64,000 bases of DNA from Zasmidium citrigriseum (taxonomy: Eukaryota; Ascomycota; Dothideomycetes; Mycosphaerellales; Mycosphaerellaceae): positions 186,001 to 250,000 of the forward strand of contig NHNW01000030.1 in the NCBI GenBank assembly GCA_002786025.1. Direction: 5' to 3'. This document shows positions 9,703 to 22,655 of the stretch, piece by piece. Every line of letters starts with the position of its first letter. Position 1 is the first letter of the stretch. Position numbers and translations under genes: made by a program. The notes beneath the pieces are model-generated. The model worked only from the letters and a program-made list of their open reading frames with translations. It searched no databases and was not told the origin of the DNA.

Positions 9703-12700
9703 TGAATCGTACTGAGTCGCCGTGAATCGTTAAAGCTACTTTGTCGACGGCGAATCCATGGAGACTGTCGAAGCTTGGGGGCCGCAACTCTGGACGGTAT
9801 TCTTTCAGCGACTGCTGGGGTGCAGAATGTCAGCGCTTGCCGTGTGCATGTTATGGGTGCGGGTGAGGAATGCATGGCTCGCCCACCGCGAACATCAGGC
9901 GTTCTTGTCAGATTCGACAATGGCAACATTGATATGAAGGACGACTGACCTTGGACAGCGACAAGGATGACCTGCAATCTGGAGAACCTGGCAACTCGTG
10001 GGCGCGTTTCAGATGGCGAAAGTAATTGGCAGTAAAAAGGTTCAATGGTAGGATGGCAGGCAATTGGCGCGAGGTTGTCGTTGCTTGGTCGGAATCGGAC
10101 TCCTTGAGCCGGACTGAATCAACCAGGTGGATCGCTGTGCAATGAATGTCGTTGTCGCTGAGTTTGTGTTTCGAATCGAGGTGTTCGCAGAGGAAACCTA
10201 GCAAGAAGATCTGATCGAACGGGCGTCCAAGCAAGGGTGTGCCTTCCACTCGCAAGCAAAGCGAGGGTCTTCGAAGGAGCTGGGTAAGGACGACGATTCC
10301 GCTTTCCCTTGACAATTCCTCCCTTCAATCTGTTCAATTTTCCAATGGCAACAACCACTGCGCAAGACGACGGTAGAGAAAGAGGACGTGCCGACAGACA
10401 AACTGGGGAAATGGCAAGGCAAGGCAAGACAACAGACGAGCGCTGTGACGGGTGGAGTGGGCTTCTGCGCAAGCTCCAGCGCCGTCAGGACCATCGGCAG
10501 CAGTTGGTTTAGGTTCACCATATCCGGCACCACTGATCGCCGGCCTGTCCTGCGGCCTGTGGAGGTAGCCTCTTCGGTCGACAACACCTGCACCACCCGT
10601 AAACCAGTGCGGCGGCGCGCTGGAGCAGCTAACGCCTAGCGGATGCACCTACTGGCCTGCTGGGAGCACCGTTGCGTGACCTCGCGACCGCGCTGCATCA
10701 TCTGCATGTGCGACGAAAAAGCAGCGTGAAGGCACGAGACGTCTCGCAGCAACGAGCCCACCACCGCCCACACCGCAGCAACCGCCAGGCGGCTACAGCA
10801 GTGGGGGGATGAGAGGCTCTGCCGCGCCGGACTGCAGCCCGTCCGCGGTCGGAAATAAGGCCAGCAATAGGGCAGGACTGGCCAGGAGAGCAGCACACGG
10901 GGACTCATCGCGGCAGGTCGAGGCAGGAGGAGAAGTGCGTGTGTCGGAGGTGGAGGCGTCGCTGGTCTCGACGGGCGCTCTGCACGCACACAGGCCCAAG
11001 CCGCCGCATCTTCAAGGCTCCACTTGCCGCCGAGTCTATTCCTGGGGCCGCCGGCATTTGACTTCGTCTACGCCCTTTTCGTCTGAAACATCCCCCGTCT
11101 TCCCTGCAGCAAATGCACGTGAAATCCTCCGATGAGCTGCACGGCGAGCTGGTCACCTGAATTGAAGGCCTCTTCGTCTTTCACCACGATATGAAGCCTC
11201 GGCGCGAAAGATACAGAACCTCATCTCCCTCGATCAACAAATAGCCGACACTACGCGCCGTGGGCCCGGCTTCATCTAACCCACGCGTGCAAGCCCAATC
11301 CACCACCAAACCTACCACACAAAAAATGTCCACGAGCGTTGACGGTGCAGACAGCGATCGGCACGTGCCTCCACTGCTTTTGGCGTCCAAGGGGAACCCA
11401 CAGAAGCAGGAGCTGTTCACACTTTTCACCTTGAACGGCTGGCCTGCATAATTCTGCATCTTCCACGGCTGCGGTGCTGCCGTTGTTGAACATCACCAAC
11501 TTGGCGTGAAGAATCGCGACTCACCCTGACCGATCGGCTACACGCACCCCTGTTGCTCCCGACTTTCTCTCTCGCTGCTTGACGACTTCCTCGGCTTGTT
11601 GCTGTGCACACTGCGGCACAAGTCGGATGCTCCTCTTTCGTGGAGATGTGAAGGCGTCGACATCGAACACAGACCGAATGTGAAAGTGGTCAAAACTCCG
11701 CCAGTCCAGTCTCGACTCCAGCCGCCTGGTTCTAGTGAACGGCCCTCCTCCAACTTTTCCATCACAAATTCAACACCGATGTCACTCGTACCGCGGAGTG
11801 CACTCCACTCGCCACACGCTCAACACGTCCATCTCTCCTTTGTTTGTTGTCGCGACGACAACAAGTTCAGAACTAGTCACGGCCCCTGGAAAGCCTTGAA
11901 CCTGAAAGTTCGAACTTTTTCCTTTCTACAACCTCCTTTTGGAAAGGGCCACTTTTCACATGTAACCTCGACCTTCTTTTGGATTTGCGTGTTACGTGAT
12001 TTGGTCAACGGCTGCCAAATCCAATCGCCAAATCGCCAACTGCCTCTTCCAAATTCCCAGACTTCAGATCTTCGAACCAGGCAGGCAGAACAAGAACAGG
12101 AATTGCGACTGACGTCGACCAGATGCAAGTCTGCAGCTGACATGCAGGTACCAAACCCAAGAATACTCTCGACAACCACATCTCGGACTTGCTCAAAATA
12201 CACATCAACCCATGACCCATGTCCAAGACGACCACAGCAAACAGCGAAAGGAATCCTCCTATACCACGTTTCTGACAGGGATGCTGTGTCGTGCATTGCA
12301 GCTGTCCTGACGCGAACACGTCTCACGTTCACGCATGCACGCGACCTGGACACTGGACGTTGCAAATTGGCTGACAACCTCAGGCTTGCATTTGCAGCAC
12401 GTCGACTCGTGACGGTACTTTGATACAAGATGCCGACTCGACCTCCAGCACCGCATGGCACTGCCACCACGAGACGGAGTCAAGTATGGTGAAATTGGAC
12501 TTGATCTCATTCAATGTGCTGTTATCTATAAACCCGTCATTTCCCCTGCGGCGTACCTGCAGCGCCGTCGATATACTCCTGGTTGGACGTACGCCATCAA
12601 CCCTACTAGCTGGCCTTTCCCCTGCTTTGGTTGTTTGGCGCAATGTGCTCAATGCTTCGCTTCGGCAACCAGGACTAATGAGGGTCTTGGTCGAAAAATC

Positions 12701-13577
12701 CCGGATATCAAGCGTCTCGTACACCGTACAGCCCGGATTTCGACATGCCACCAGTGATGATCAGAACGAGAACAAGAGCGTCCGGCTCATCGTATCATCG
12801 CAGTTCCAACGCGTGCGATAGGACTACTGCATCCACCTCCTTCCAAGGTGAACATGCGACACGAAAGGACTAGGTATCTATGATCAGACACACCCTTCCC
12901 CAGAAGACCAAATCCACTTCGTCGCTCATCCTCCACATCAATACCCCATCCCTGCACTCCAACCCCAGCACGCACCGTCACCACTAGTCGCACCTCTCGC
13001 AAGGCTGAACATCGGCCGCATCTCACTTCCAGATCCAAATTGCTTTATCGCGTCACCAGGGCGATTTAGCCAGCGGGCCCGAGATGAATACATCTCGTCA
13101 TCCGGAACGAGTCCAGCATCCCAGGGTCATATCCGCGACTAAGAACTAGTCTTTCCGCCATGGCTGTTACCACTACAGGTTGAACATCGGACGCGGCTAG
13201 AGATACCGCTTCCCATTGTCCGGCATCACAGGGCTGAAATCTCGCGACGATTTGAAAGGGATAGAGCACCGACATTTGCGTTGAAAGTCATGTGGACGAC
13301 TACGTAGATCCCCAACGAAGCATGAGCTTGGAGCCGACGGCAGAGCAGTCTCATGATGGACTCCTCGCCAACGTCACTTGAACAACGAGATAACAAGGAA
13401 TCCATGCATCAGAAACCGTTCCATTCATCAAAAGAATCCCATTGCCACTCCACTCTACGTCTACACCGATTCCGTCCAACCCAAGCCAAACGCTCGCTTT
13501 TCATTTCATGTGATAACTAGTCGCAGCGCCAACGCTCCCATTCCCCTGCATCCCATAGCCCTCCCCTTTCATCCCGT
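9703..13577. other. Long gene-poor region (about 3.9 kb)
   Basis: Between the start of the Ras-GEF gene and the 3' end of SEC23 I find no gene I can support. The longest open frames (11596..12423 + and 11877..12470 -) overlap each other on opposite strands, have mixed composition and show no domain or intron logic. The region probably contains a long 5' leader of the Ras-GEF gene. A short theme (gaacatcgg followed by mcgc) recurs near 13005 and 13185, each upstream of a caccagggc- or cacagggc-like string, so a degenerate duplication is possible. Confidence 0.5.
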
Positions 13578-15979
<2,402 letters not shown>

Positions 15980-16653
15980 GGTGGGTGGTGGGAGGAGCTC
16001 TCTCCTGTGAGAATGGATGGGGTGCGGATTCGAGGGATTTCTTATTCGGTCATGCGGGGGTGAAGAAGCCGACTTGGTGGCAGAGAGGAGGAGGAGGAGA
16101 AGACGAAGGACTGCTTGTGACCGGACAGGCTGCCACCAAAGCGAGTTGCTCGAGGAGTGTAAAGTGTATTGATCGATGAAGCCAGCTGGTGCAAGGCCAA
16201 CTGAAGTCGCACTTCCCTTGTCCCTCGTCCAAGCTCCCCCATTGGCCGCCTAACCGAGCTCTGCGGCCTTCAAATTCTCGCTCGACCTCGTCCTCCTCTT
16301 CCCTCCTCCATCTACATGACAAAGTGCCAGCTTACAACACATTACTGATCGGCAGACAATTCCTTCAATGGCTTGACTGTTTTCGCGCTGCGCATAGATG
16401 GAAGTAGTCCCATGGCTGGGCGCCTGGCCTTGATACACTCCCGTTTTGGGAGGTAGGAGAGGTTGGGAATCAGCAGAGGTCACATCTATTCTTTTCTCGG
16501 TTTGACTCGTAGGCGTTGCATGTGATGTAAGATGAATGAAGTGGCAACTGAGCGTGACATTGCTCAATGGCCTCGTGAAGGACTGATGGCATACCATGCT
16601 TGAGAGTGATGTATCACAGGTTCATCGCAAGTCTTATCTATCATCTAATAATC
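15980..16653. other. Intergenic: SEC23 promoter and transporter 3' end
   Basis: Upstream region of SEC23 (-) and downstream region of the amino-acid transporter gene (-). Purine/pyrimidine-asymmetric stretches near 16080-16110 and 16280-16310 are present, but no credible ORF. Confidence 0.45.
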
Positions 16654-18359
16654 CTAACTACACGTCTCCGCCGCGCCCTCATTGCGTATCATCTTCGCGA
16701 CAGCCTGAAGCAGACTAATTCCCATAACAATGCACCCAAACCCAATACACACATACGCCGCATACGTCTCCCACGTCCGCCGCTTCGTCAGCTTGACAAA
16801 ACACAGCGGCGGCAAGATGTACGCCAATGCGCAAGCGCTGGTAGCGCCCACCAGCTCAAACACTACGCCCAAGTTGCACGTGATAAGTGCCATGCCCATT
16901 GCGGAAAGGACGAGGGAAGTGGTGAAGATGAGGTGGCGGTTCGGGTTGAAGGCCTCGTGCGGGAAGTAGTAGAGTGTCATGACTTCGCGGCAGACGAAGC
17001 ATTCGAGTGGGAGGGTCGTGAGCATGTTTAGGCCGAAGCACAGGCGGGCGATGTTGACCATGATGTTGTCGGTTGGAAAATTGTTGAGGACGTTGCCTTG
17101 AGTGAGGGAGCCAAAGGTGAGGTACCCGGACAAAGCCATGGCCAAACAGGCGACCATTGAGATGCCGGTGGAGTAGTGTGTGACTTTGGCAAAACGGTCC
17201 ATCGTTGGTGTCCTGAGGGAGCCGTAGATGAGGAGGCTGTTGTGATGGCAGACGAAGGCGAAGGAGATGACGCCAATGGCCTGGAAGACGCCGCTGTTGA
17301 TGAGAAGGCTGCCTTTGAGAGGTCCCTTGAGCTCGGCCGGCATGAGGGGGCCTTGCGTGAGGACCGTGATTATGATTATGAGCATGCTGATGAGGGCAAG
17401 CGTGCTGGCTTTTGCAAGCTGAAAGCAATTAGCTTTGTCCGGAAGGCTTGAAAAAATGGACTTACCATAGCAATATCTCTATACAAGGATAGAGGATAAG
17501 AGATCCCCAAAGTGAAGAGCACAATGATAGCTCTTCGATCTGTCAAGAGCCCAATGACCGGAACCGAATGAAGAGAAGGAAACAACGCCATCAACACTCG
17601 CGGTATCGTATCACCGATGATGATACAAAAAGCCACCATGCCTCCGAACGCGAAAGCCCATTGAGCGACCGAGATAGCCACAAGCCCCGACTTGCCAAAG
17701 CAATGCTCCATCGTCGCCTGGAAAGAATTCGTACCACTGAGCTTTGAATTCTTGACAATCAACTGAATCGTCCAGTCGACGGTAATCGTCAACACGATCA
17801 GCAGCACGATCCCACTAAGAAGCCCAGCCTGCTTGAAAGCGTACGGTTGTCCAATGATGCCCGCACCAATAATGCTGTTGGCCATGTTCATGAACGCACT
17901 CCTCAAGCCACTCTTGGGCCTGGCCGATTCCAATGCATCTTCAGCCTGTAGTTCGATATCGTTCGCAACAGCCACACTCGGTGCCTCGATGCCCGTCAAT
18001 AGCGGTGCTCTTAAATGTCTCCCTCCTCCAGGACTCGCATCCCCATTCATGTAATCCTCTTCTTCGATCCAATCTTCTGGATGTGCGGAGCCATTGGCCT
18101 CGCCGATAACGTCAGGCTCAGCGACTTCGAACCGGACTCGATGCGGCGTCCTCGGCGCTCCATTAGGTCTCGTCTGCGCAAAACTCGACTGTCGTCTCGG
18201 CGGCGCAGGTTTCTGCTGCTGATCTCGCGAAGGTGAAGAAGATTTCTGTTCAGGGTACACGACCAGGTCCTCATCGTCGAGGTCGGGTTGCTGTTGCAGG
18301 AGTCCCGCAGCTTCCTCCTCGTGCGCGGCCTCTCGGGCGTGGACGTTGTCTCTGGCCAT
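16654..18359 (-). CDS. AVT-family (AAAP/SLC38-like) amino-acid transporter
   Basis: Exons 18359..17466 and 17418..16654 with a 47-bp phase-0 intron (GTAAGT..TTTCAG) give 552 aa. Residues 1-150 are a hydrophilic, acidic cytosolic leader. From 151 the AAAP transporter fold begins with SAFMNMANSIIGAGIIGQPY, the hallmark first helix of Avt/SLC38 proteins, followed by about ten further hydrophobic segments. Relatives in yeast (Avt1-7) move neutral or cationic amino acids across the vacuolar membrane in exchange for protons. The long N-terminal tail fits vacuolar or endosomal members. The substrate cannot be read from the sequence. Confidence 0.9.
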
Positions 18360-18955
18360 GGCATAACATTTTTGCTATCCCAAGAGAGCCGTTTAGAGTT
18401 GCATGGCGAGTTGATGGAGGTGCATGTGAAGAAGAGGCGTGGATGTCAGGGACGGACCACGTAAGCTCTAGGTTGGACTCGGTGTTCGCTTATTGAAGGG
18501 TGCAACTCCGGAAGCGGAAGGCACTTTGTTGGTTGGATGTCAGGCACGAGGGGCGCTCTATTCTTAACCACGTGCATCGGCATGTGCGTCAGAGCAGGGA
18601 TCTTCTCTTGACTGCATCTTCGCCAACGTGTTCAATATCGTGAAAGATGGAGATATGTTCAAGATGTTACAGATTCACTTCGTCTCCTGAGCAAGACCGC
18701 TGAGCGATCCAAGCGTTTCCGCCCCCACCTCAATCCCGACCTTCAAAACCATCCTGTCAAGAAATACCTTCAACAACAATGGCACTTGCATCAAAGTCTA
18801 GACGCGAGATGATGCCAATAAGAAGCACGATGAATTGGCAACGGCAGCGCGACTAAATTCGACTCCGCTCAACCTCCATAGGCACCCGGCATCGACTCCG
18901 ATGGGATGAACTCAAGCAAGACTGCGAGACCGAAGACTTCGGCAGTCCAGAAGCC
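18360..18955. other. Divergent promoter between transporter gene and CCE1
   Basis: About 0.6 kb separates the starts of the AVT-type gene (-) and the resolvase gene (+). No coding region is seen. Confidence 0.5.
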
Positions 18956-19921
18956 ATGACTCCTCTCCGACTGGTAGCCGCAAAAGCATGGCAACTAAAA
19001 TACTGGGCCTTCCTTACAGGCGTCCAAACAACCGGAACCAAAGCTGAACTCCAAACCCTCCTCACAAACCGCCTCAATGATGCTCCACAATTGTCTCGAC
19101 CAACAAAGATCGTAAGCGTAGACATGGGAATCCGCAACCTGGCCTACTGCGCAATCGAAGCACCCGCACTGGACCCAAAACCTGAACTTCAAAGAGAGGC
19201 CCTGAAAATAACAGCCTGGCACCGCCTCGACCTCACTCAATCCCCCACCCCAGCCTCCAACCCAAACACCCTCTTCCACCCCTCCTCCCTCTCCCATACA
19301 GCCCTCACCCTAACCCGCACCCTCCTCTCCCACAACCCAACCACAATCCTCCTGGAACGACAACGGTACCGCTCCAGCAGTTCGCCTTCGATCCAGGAAT
19401 GGACGGTCCGGGTTAATATGCTGGAGAGTATGATTTGGGCTTGTCTAAGGACGCTTAAAGAAACATCATCTGAGTCTGCGAGTGGGATGTTCCCGGAGGT
19501 GCTGGCGGTGAATCCGGCGCAGGTGGCGGGGTTTTGGGGGTCGCCTTTGGCGGCGTTGGGAGTAAGGGAGGGGGAGGATGAGGTTGTTAAGGGGATGGTT
19601 ATGGGGGCGAGTGGGAGGGTGAAGTTGGAGAAGAAGGGGAAGGTGGAGCTTGTGAGGAAGTGGTGTACTCAGGGGGCGGTGGATGAGGATGTGCGTATGG
19701 AGTTTGGAGAGGGGGCTGAGGCTGTTGAGCGGGCATTTAGGGAGGGGAAGAGGAAGAGGAAGGAGGTAAATCTGGAGGGAGATGAAACGTTCGGGGGGAA
19801 GCTGGATGATGTGGCGGACTGTCTCCTGCAGGGCGTGACTTGGGTGCGTTGGGAGCAGAACCGACGAGCTTTGGCGAGGACGTTGAAAAATGCTTTTGAG
19901 CATCAAGAGAAGTTCGATTGA
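18956..19921 (+). CDS. CCE1: Mitochondrial Holliday junction resolvase Cce1/Ydc2
   Basis: A single 321-codon exon. Residues about 12-42 look like a SAP-type DNA-binding helix pair (LKYWAFLTGVQTTGTKAELQ). The RNase H-fold nuclease follows: first acidic residue D56 in VSVDMGIRNLAYC, E134 in ILLERQRYRS, and a C-terminal acidic cluster in LDDVADCLLQ (D284/D285 and D288). This matches yeast Cce1 and fission-yeast Ydc2, which cut four-way junctions in mitochondrial DNA and help its segregation. Length is normal. The second half shows a marked switch from C-rich to G-rich codons on the coding strand, without breaking the frame. Confidence 0.92.
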   Translation: MTPLRLVAAKAWQLKYWAFLTGVQTTGTKAELQTLLTNRLNDAPQLSRPTKIVSVDMGIRNLAYCAIEAPALDPKPELQREALKITAWHRLDLTQSPTPASNPNTLFHPSSLSHTALTLTRTLLSHNPTTILLERQRYRSSSSPSIQEWTVRVNMLESMIWACLRTLKETSSESASGMFPEVLAVNPAQVAGFWGSPLAALGVREGEDEVVKGMVMGASGRVKLEKKGKVELVRKWCTQGAVDEDVRMEFGEGAEAVERAFREGKRKRKEVNLEGDETFGGKLDDVADCLLQGVTWVRWEQNRRALARTLKNAFEHQEKFD

Positions 19922-20284
19922 GTCTTCAATGAATCAATGCAAGCGGGATTGAGTTGCTTCTTTGTAGTAGTATCCGAAAAGTGTCTCAGCCTCGAATAAG
20001 TACACGCTAGGGTATACAGTACATGCCACATACACAACGCTCGTCCCAGAAGGAAGAAGAGAAGCGCAAGCTCAGCTCGCAGTCTCTCTTCCATCGACGT
20101 ACGCCTCCGAACGCCATGCTCGACGGAACAGTTGTATCCAAGCGTCCGTTTTAGCCCACCTGGCCGCCTGGTAGTCGCCTGATAGCACATCGTACATCGC
20201 CCTTCTTCGCCTCGCTCGCTCGTCTGTATCTGTATGTTCCTCGCCTTCTCACACACATCAAACCATCATCTTGCCGCTGCCTCT
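19922..20284. other. Convergent intergenic region
   Basis: Between the 3' ends of CCE1 (+) and the dynein light-chain gene (-). No gene is seen; the two terminators should lie here. Confidence 0.5.
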
Positions 20285-20739
20285 TCAAACAGCAACCCAC
20301 ATAACACTAACAACAATATCCATCCCCTTCCCCTCCCCGCCCTCATACTTATAACTCCACATCCCATCCTTCTCATTATTCCAAAAAGCCCCGCTCGCAC
20401 TATGCATGCCCCTCCTGCCAACCTTCCTATCACCCTCTACCCCTCCCCTCGGATCACTCAAATGTTGGATGATCGTCGTGTTGACGATGAACTTGTACTT
20501 TGGGGCCTCGCCGGAGGTGGAGGAGGACTCGGAGATCAGGGATTTGAGAATGCTGTTGATGATGGTGTTGTTCCAGGATTGCGTGGAGGCGTGGTCGTAG
20601 ACGGCGGTTGTGCTGATGGCGGTGTCGCAGGCGTCGTTGGCGATTTGGCGGAGGCGGGAGGTGGGGATTGGCTTGGGGAGAATTGTCAGTCGGGGATTTC
20701 ATGTGGATTGAGTGGAGGTCTTACGGAGTTGGATGCCAT
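20285..20739 (-). CDS. Tctex-type dynein light chain (133 aa, tiny first exon)
   Basis: Exon 1 (20739..20725) encodes only MASNS; a 53-bp phase-0 intron (GTAAGA..CCAAG) follows, then exon 2 (20671..20285). The product is 133 aa and matches the Tctex-1/DYNLT fold: a helical first half (QSWNNTIINSILKSLI), KYKFIVNTTIIQ, then RRGMHSASGAFWNNEKDGMW and a C-terminal beta strand ending MDIVVSVMWVAV. These light chains bind the dynein intermediate chain and link cargo to the motor; some fungal members also act at endocytic sites. Exon 2 lacks its own in-frame start at the right place, so the 15-nt first exon is needed. The opposite strand carries a longer but spurious ORF. Confidence 0.88.
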
Positions 20740-21151
20740 TGCGATTTTTCCGCTGTCGTTGGAACGTGGTGTGTGTGGTGTGGTCTGGACGCAAGTGGTG
20801 CCTCGATGTTTCAGCAGCAGCAGTGTTTACGCGAGGCTGCCTGCATCGGCGCCGGCACATGCTGGGATCAAGCATCCGCGCCGAGAAGGTGTGGGGTTTC
20901 GGAAGGAGCGAATCACAGCTCTGGACTGAAGCTTGTGCTCGTGGGCCTGTGCTTTCCAGTCCCAGAGTCCAGTGGGGTGGTTGGTGAGCTTTCTCTTCTT
21001 CACACACTTCACCTGCTACCCATTGACCCCAATATACACCCATTGGAGCTTCAGAGACGCCGATAGACTCACCGAACACACACCTGGAGGACTAAACGAC
21101 TTCGACGACCCATACTTGAGCTCCATCACCACCCCGAACACCACCGCCAAA
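20740..21151. other. Divergent promoter: dynein light chain / VTC1
   Basis: About 0.4 kb between two divergent starts, including the 5' UTRs. No coding region is supported. Confidence 0.5.
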
Positions 21152-21620
21152 ATGTCCAGCCAACCACTCCTCCAAACCGCCCCAGGTAAATCCACATCCT
21201 CCTCCTTCATTCTCCTCACCTCACATCTTCAAAAGCTGCCATTGTCCAACAACACTAACCCCCCACCCCTCCCCCACAGGCAAAAGAATCGCCCTCCCAA
21301 CCCGCGTCGAACCCAAAGTCTTCTTCGCCAACGAACGCACCTTCCTCTCCTGGCTAAACTTCACCGTAATCCTCGGCGGCCTCGCCATGGGCCTCCTAAA
21401 CTTCGGCGACCAAGTAGGCCAAATCTCCGCCGTCCTCTTCACCCTCGTCGCCGTCGCCGCAATGCTCTACGCCCTCATAACCTTCCACTGGCGGGCGAAG
21501 AGTATCAGGATGAGAGGACAGGGAGGTTTCGATGATAGGTTTGGGCCGACGGTGTTGGCGTTTGCGCTGTTGGCGGCGGTGGTGGTCAATTTTGTGTTGA
21601 GGTTTACGGGGGCGGCGTAG
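21152..21620 (+). CDS. VTC1: Vacuolar transporter chaperone Vtc1
   Basis: Exons 21152..21185 and 21280..21620 with a 94-bp phase-1 intron (GTAAAT..CACAG) give 124 aa. After the short leader, [20 protein letters not shown] is the conserved Vtc1 entry, followed by three transmembrane segments (near [32 protein letters not shown] and [15 protein letters not shown]). Vtc1 is the membrane-only subunit of the VTC complex that makes and translocates polyphosphate at the vacuole. Length fits the yeast protein (129 aa). Confidence 0.94.
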
Positions 21621-22206
21621 ATTGGACGATGCAGGAGGGGAGAGAAGAGGAGAGGCATGGGTGCAGAACGACAGGAGGATTGAGGAGGTGGAGAAATTCC
21701 GAGGACGAGGCAGATGTCACATTGCTGAGGACTTTGTGGGGGAATCGAGCAACATTTTTGGTGAGAGGAATACAGACACTTCTTGGGAATGAAAAGGCTG
21801 TAACATAGGAATGTGCAGAGTGTACCAGCACACGAGAAACGAGATAGTAAAGCCATGCTTTTCAACAACCTTTCGAGACACTAACTCGCTGCCTCATTTG
21901 CCATTGCTCCCTACCCATGAGTTCATTTTAGTCCTGGTGTGAAATATGCTCACGAGACATGGGACTTTTCGATGTCAAGGGAGTGTGAAGCAGGAGACAT
22001 TTGGAGAGGTACTAGTTGAATGAATGACTTCCAAGAATACCAACAATCTCTCCATTCCTCTCCGACTTTCACTATCGAACCTCTCACTCCACCTCCCTTT
22101 CTCCTCACCAAGATTTTCCAAAAATTCCAACGTCAATTTGATTGCTGATCTTCGAGAGCAGGCCACTCATCTTACGGTCAGGACGGAAAGGTGTCAATGG
22201 TGCCAG
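21621..22206. other. Convergent intergenic region
   Basis: 3' side of VTC1 (+) and of the ataxin-2 region (-). No gene is seen. Confidence 0.45.
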
Positions 22207-22592
22207 CTACCGTCGCTTTGGCTGCCACTTCCACCTGCTTCGGTATGTCCTTTGCCCAGAGCCTGAGTCTTGCTTCGTGCTGTGTGGACTCCCCAAGTAT
22301 AACGGAGACGATGGCACCGTGGACTTGCCGTCTTGCAAAGACACTGATCTGAGCGGATCAGACGACTGCGGCCGATCTTGTCGATGAGGTGGAATATATT
22401 TTGTTTCTTCCGCATTTGTCTGCTCCACCGCAGTTGTCTGCTCCACCGCGGTTGTCTGCTCCGGCTCTGTCTGCTCCGGCTCTGTCTGCTCCGGCTCTGT
22501 CTGCTCCACTGATTCAATCCAATCCTGAATTTTGGATCTTTGCTCTTCTTCAGGCATGCTAGATGGCGACTCGATTCGGCGTGCGCGCTCAT
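22207..22592 (-). CDS. Alternative last exon of ataxin-2 gene, or separate small gene
   Basis: From an acceptor at 22593 (cttcttag) an open frame of 128 codons runs to 22207. It holds an acidic repeat region (EQTEPEQTEPEQ, then EQTTAVEQTTAVEQ), the short motif KYIPPHR, and a basic end (SRWKWQPKRR). Splicing from a GTGATG donor at 22672 inside the last ataxin-2 codons would join this frame exactly in phase, removing an 80-bp intron and replacing the terminal residues and stop. Against this, the donor is weak. As an independent gene it would start at the ATG at 22557 and encode 116 aa. It has no recognised domain. Confidence 0.45.
22420..22511. repeat. Coding minisatellite (18-bp x2, 15-bp x3)
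   Basis: Two near-identical 18-bp units (tgctccaccgcRgttgtc) are followed by three 15-bp units (tgctccggctctgtc). On the minus strand they encode the EQTTAV and EQTEP repeats. All unit lengths are multiples of three, so changes in copy number would keep the reading frame. Confidence 0.85.
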
Positions 22593-22655
22593 CTAAGAAG
22601 CAGATTCAGCAATGCTTTCCAAGAAGTTTGACGTAATTAATGCGGATTAGAATGC

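Noticed and set aside
11596..12470. Two overlapping open frames of 275 and 197 codons on opposite strands
   Set aside because: Neither has a domain, a signal peptide, splice logic or consistent composition; they mirror each other in stop-poor DNA.
20234..20929. 231-codon frame on the + strand
   Set aside because: It is antisense to the Tctex-type dynein light chain, which has a clear family match and splice sites.
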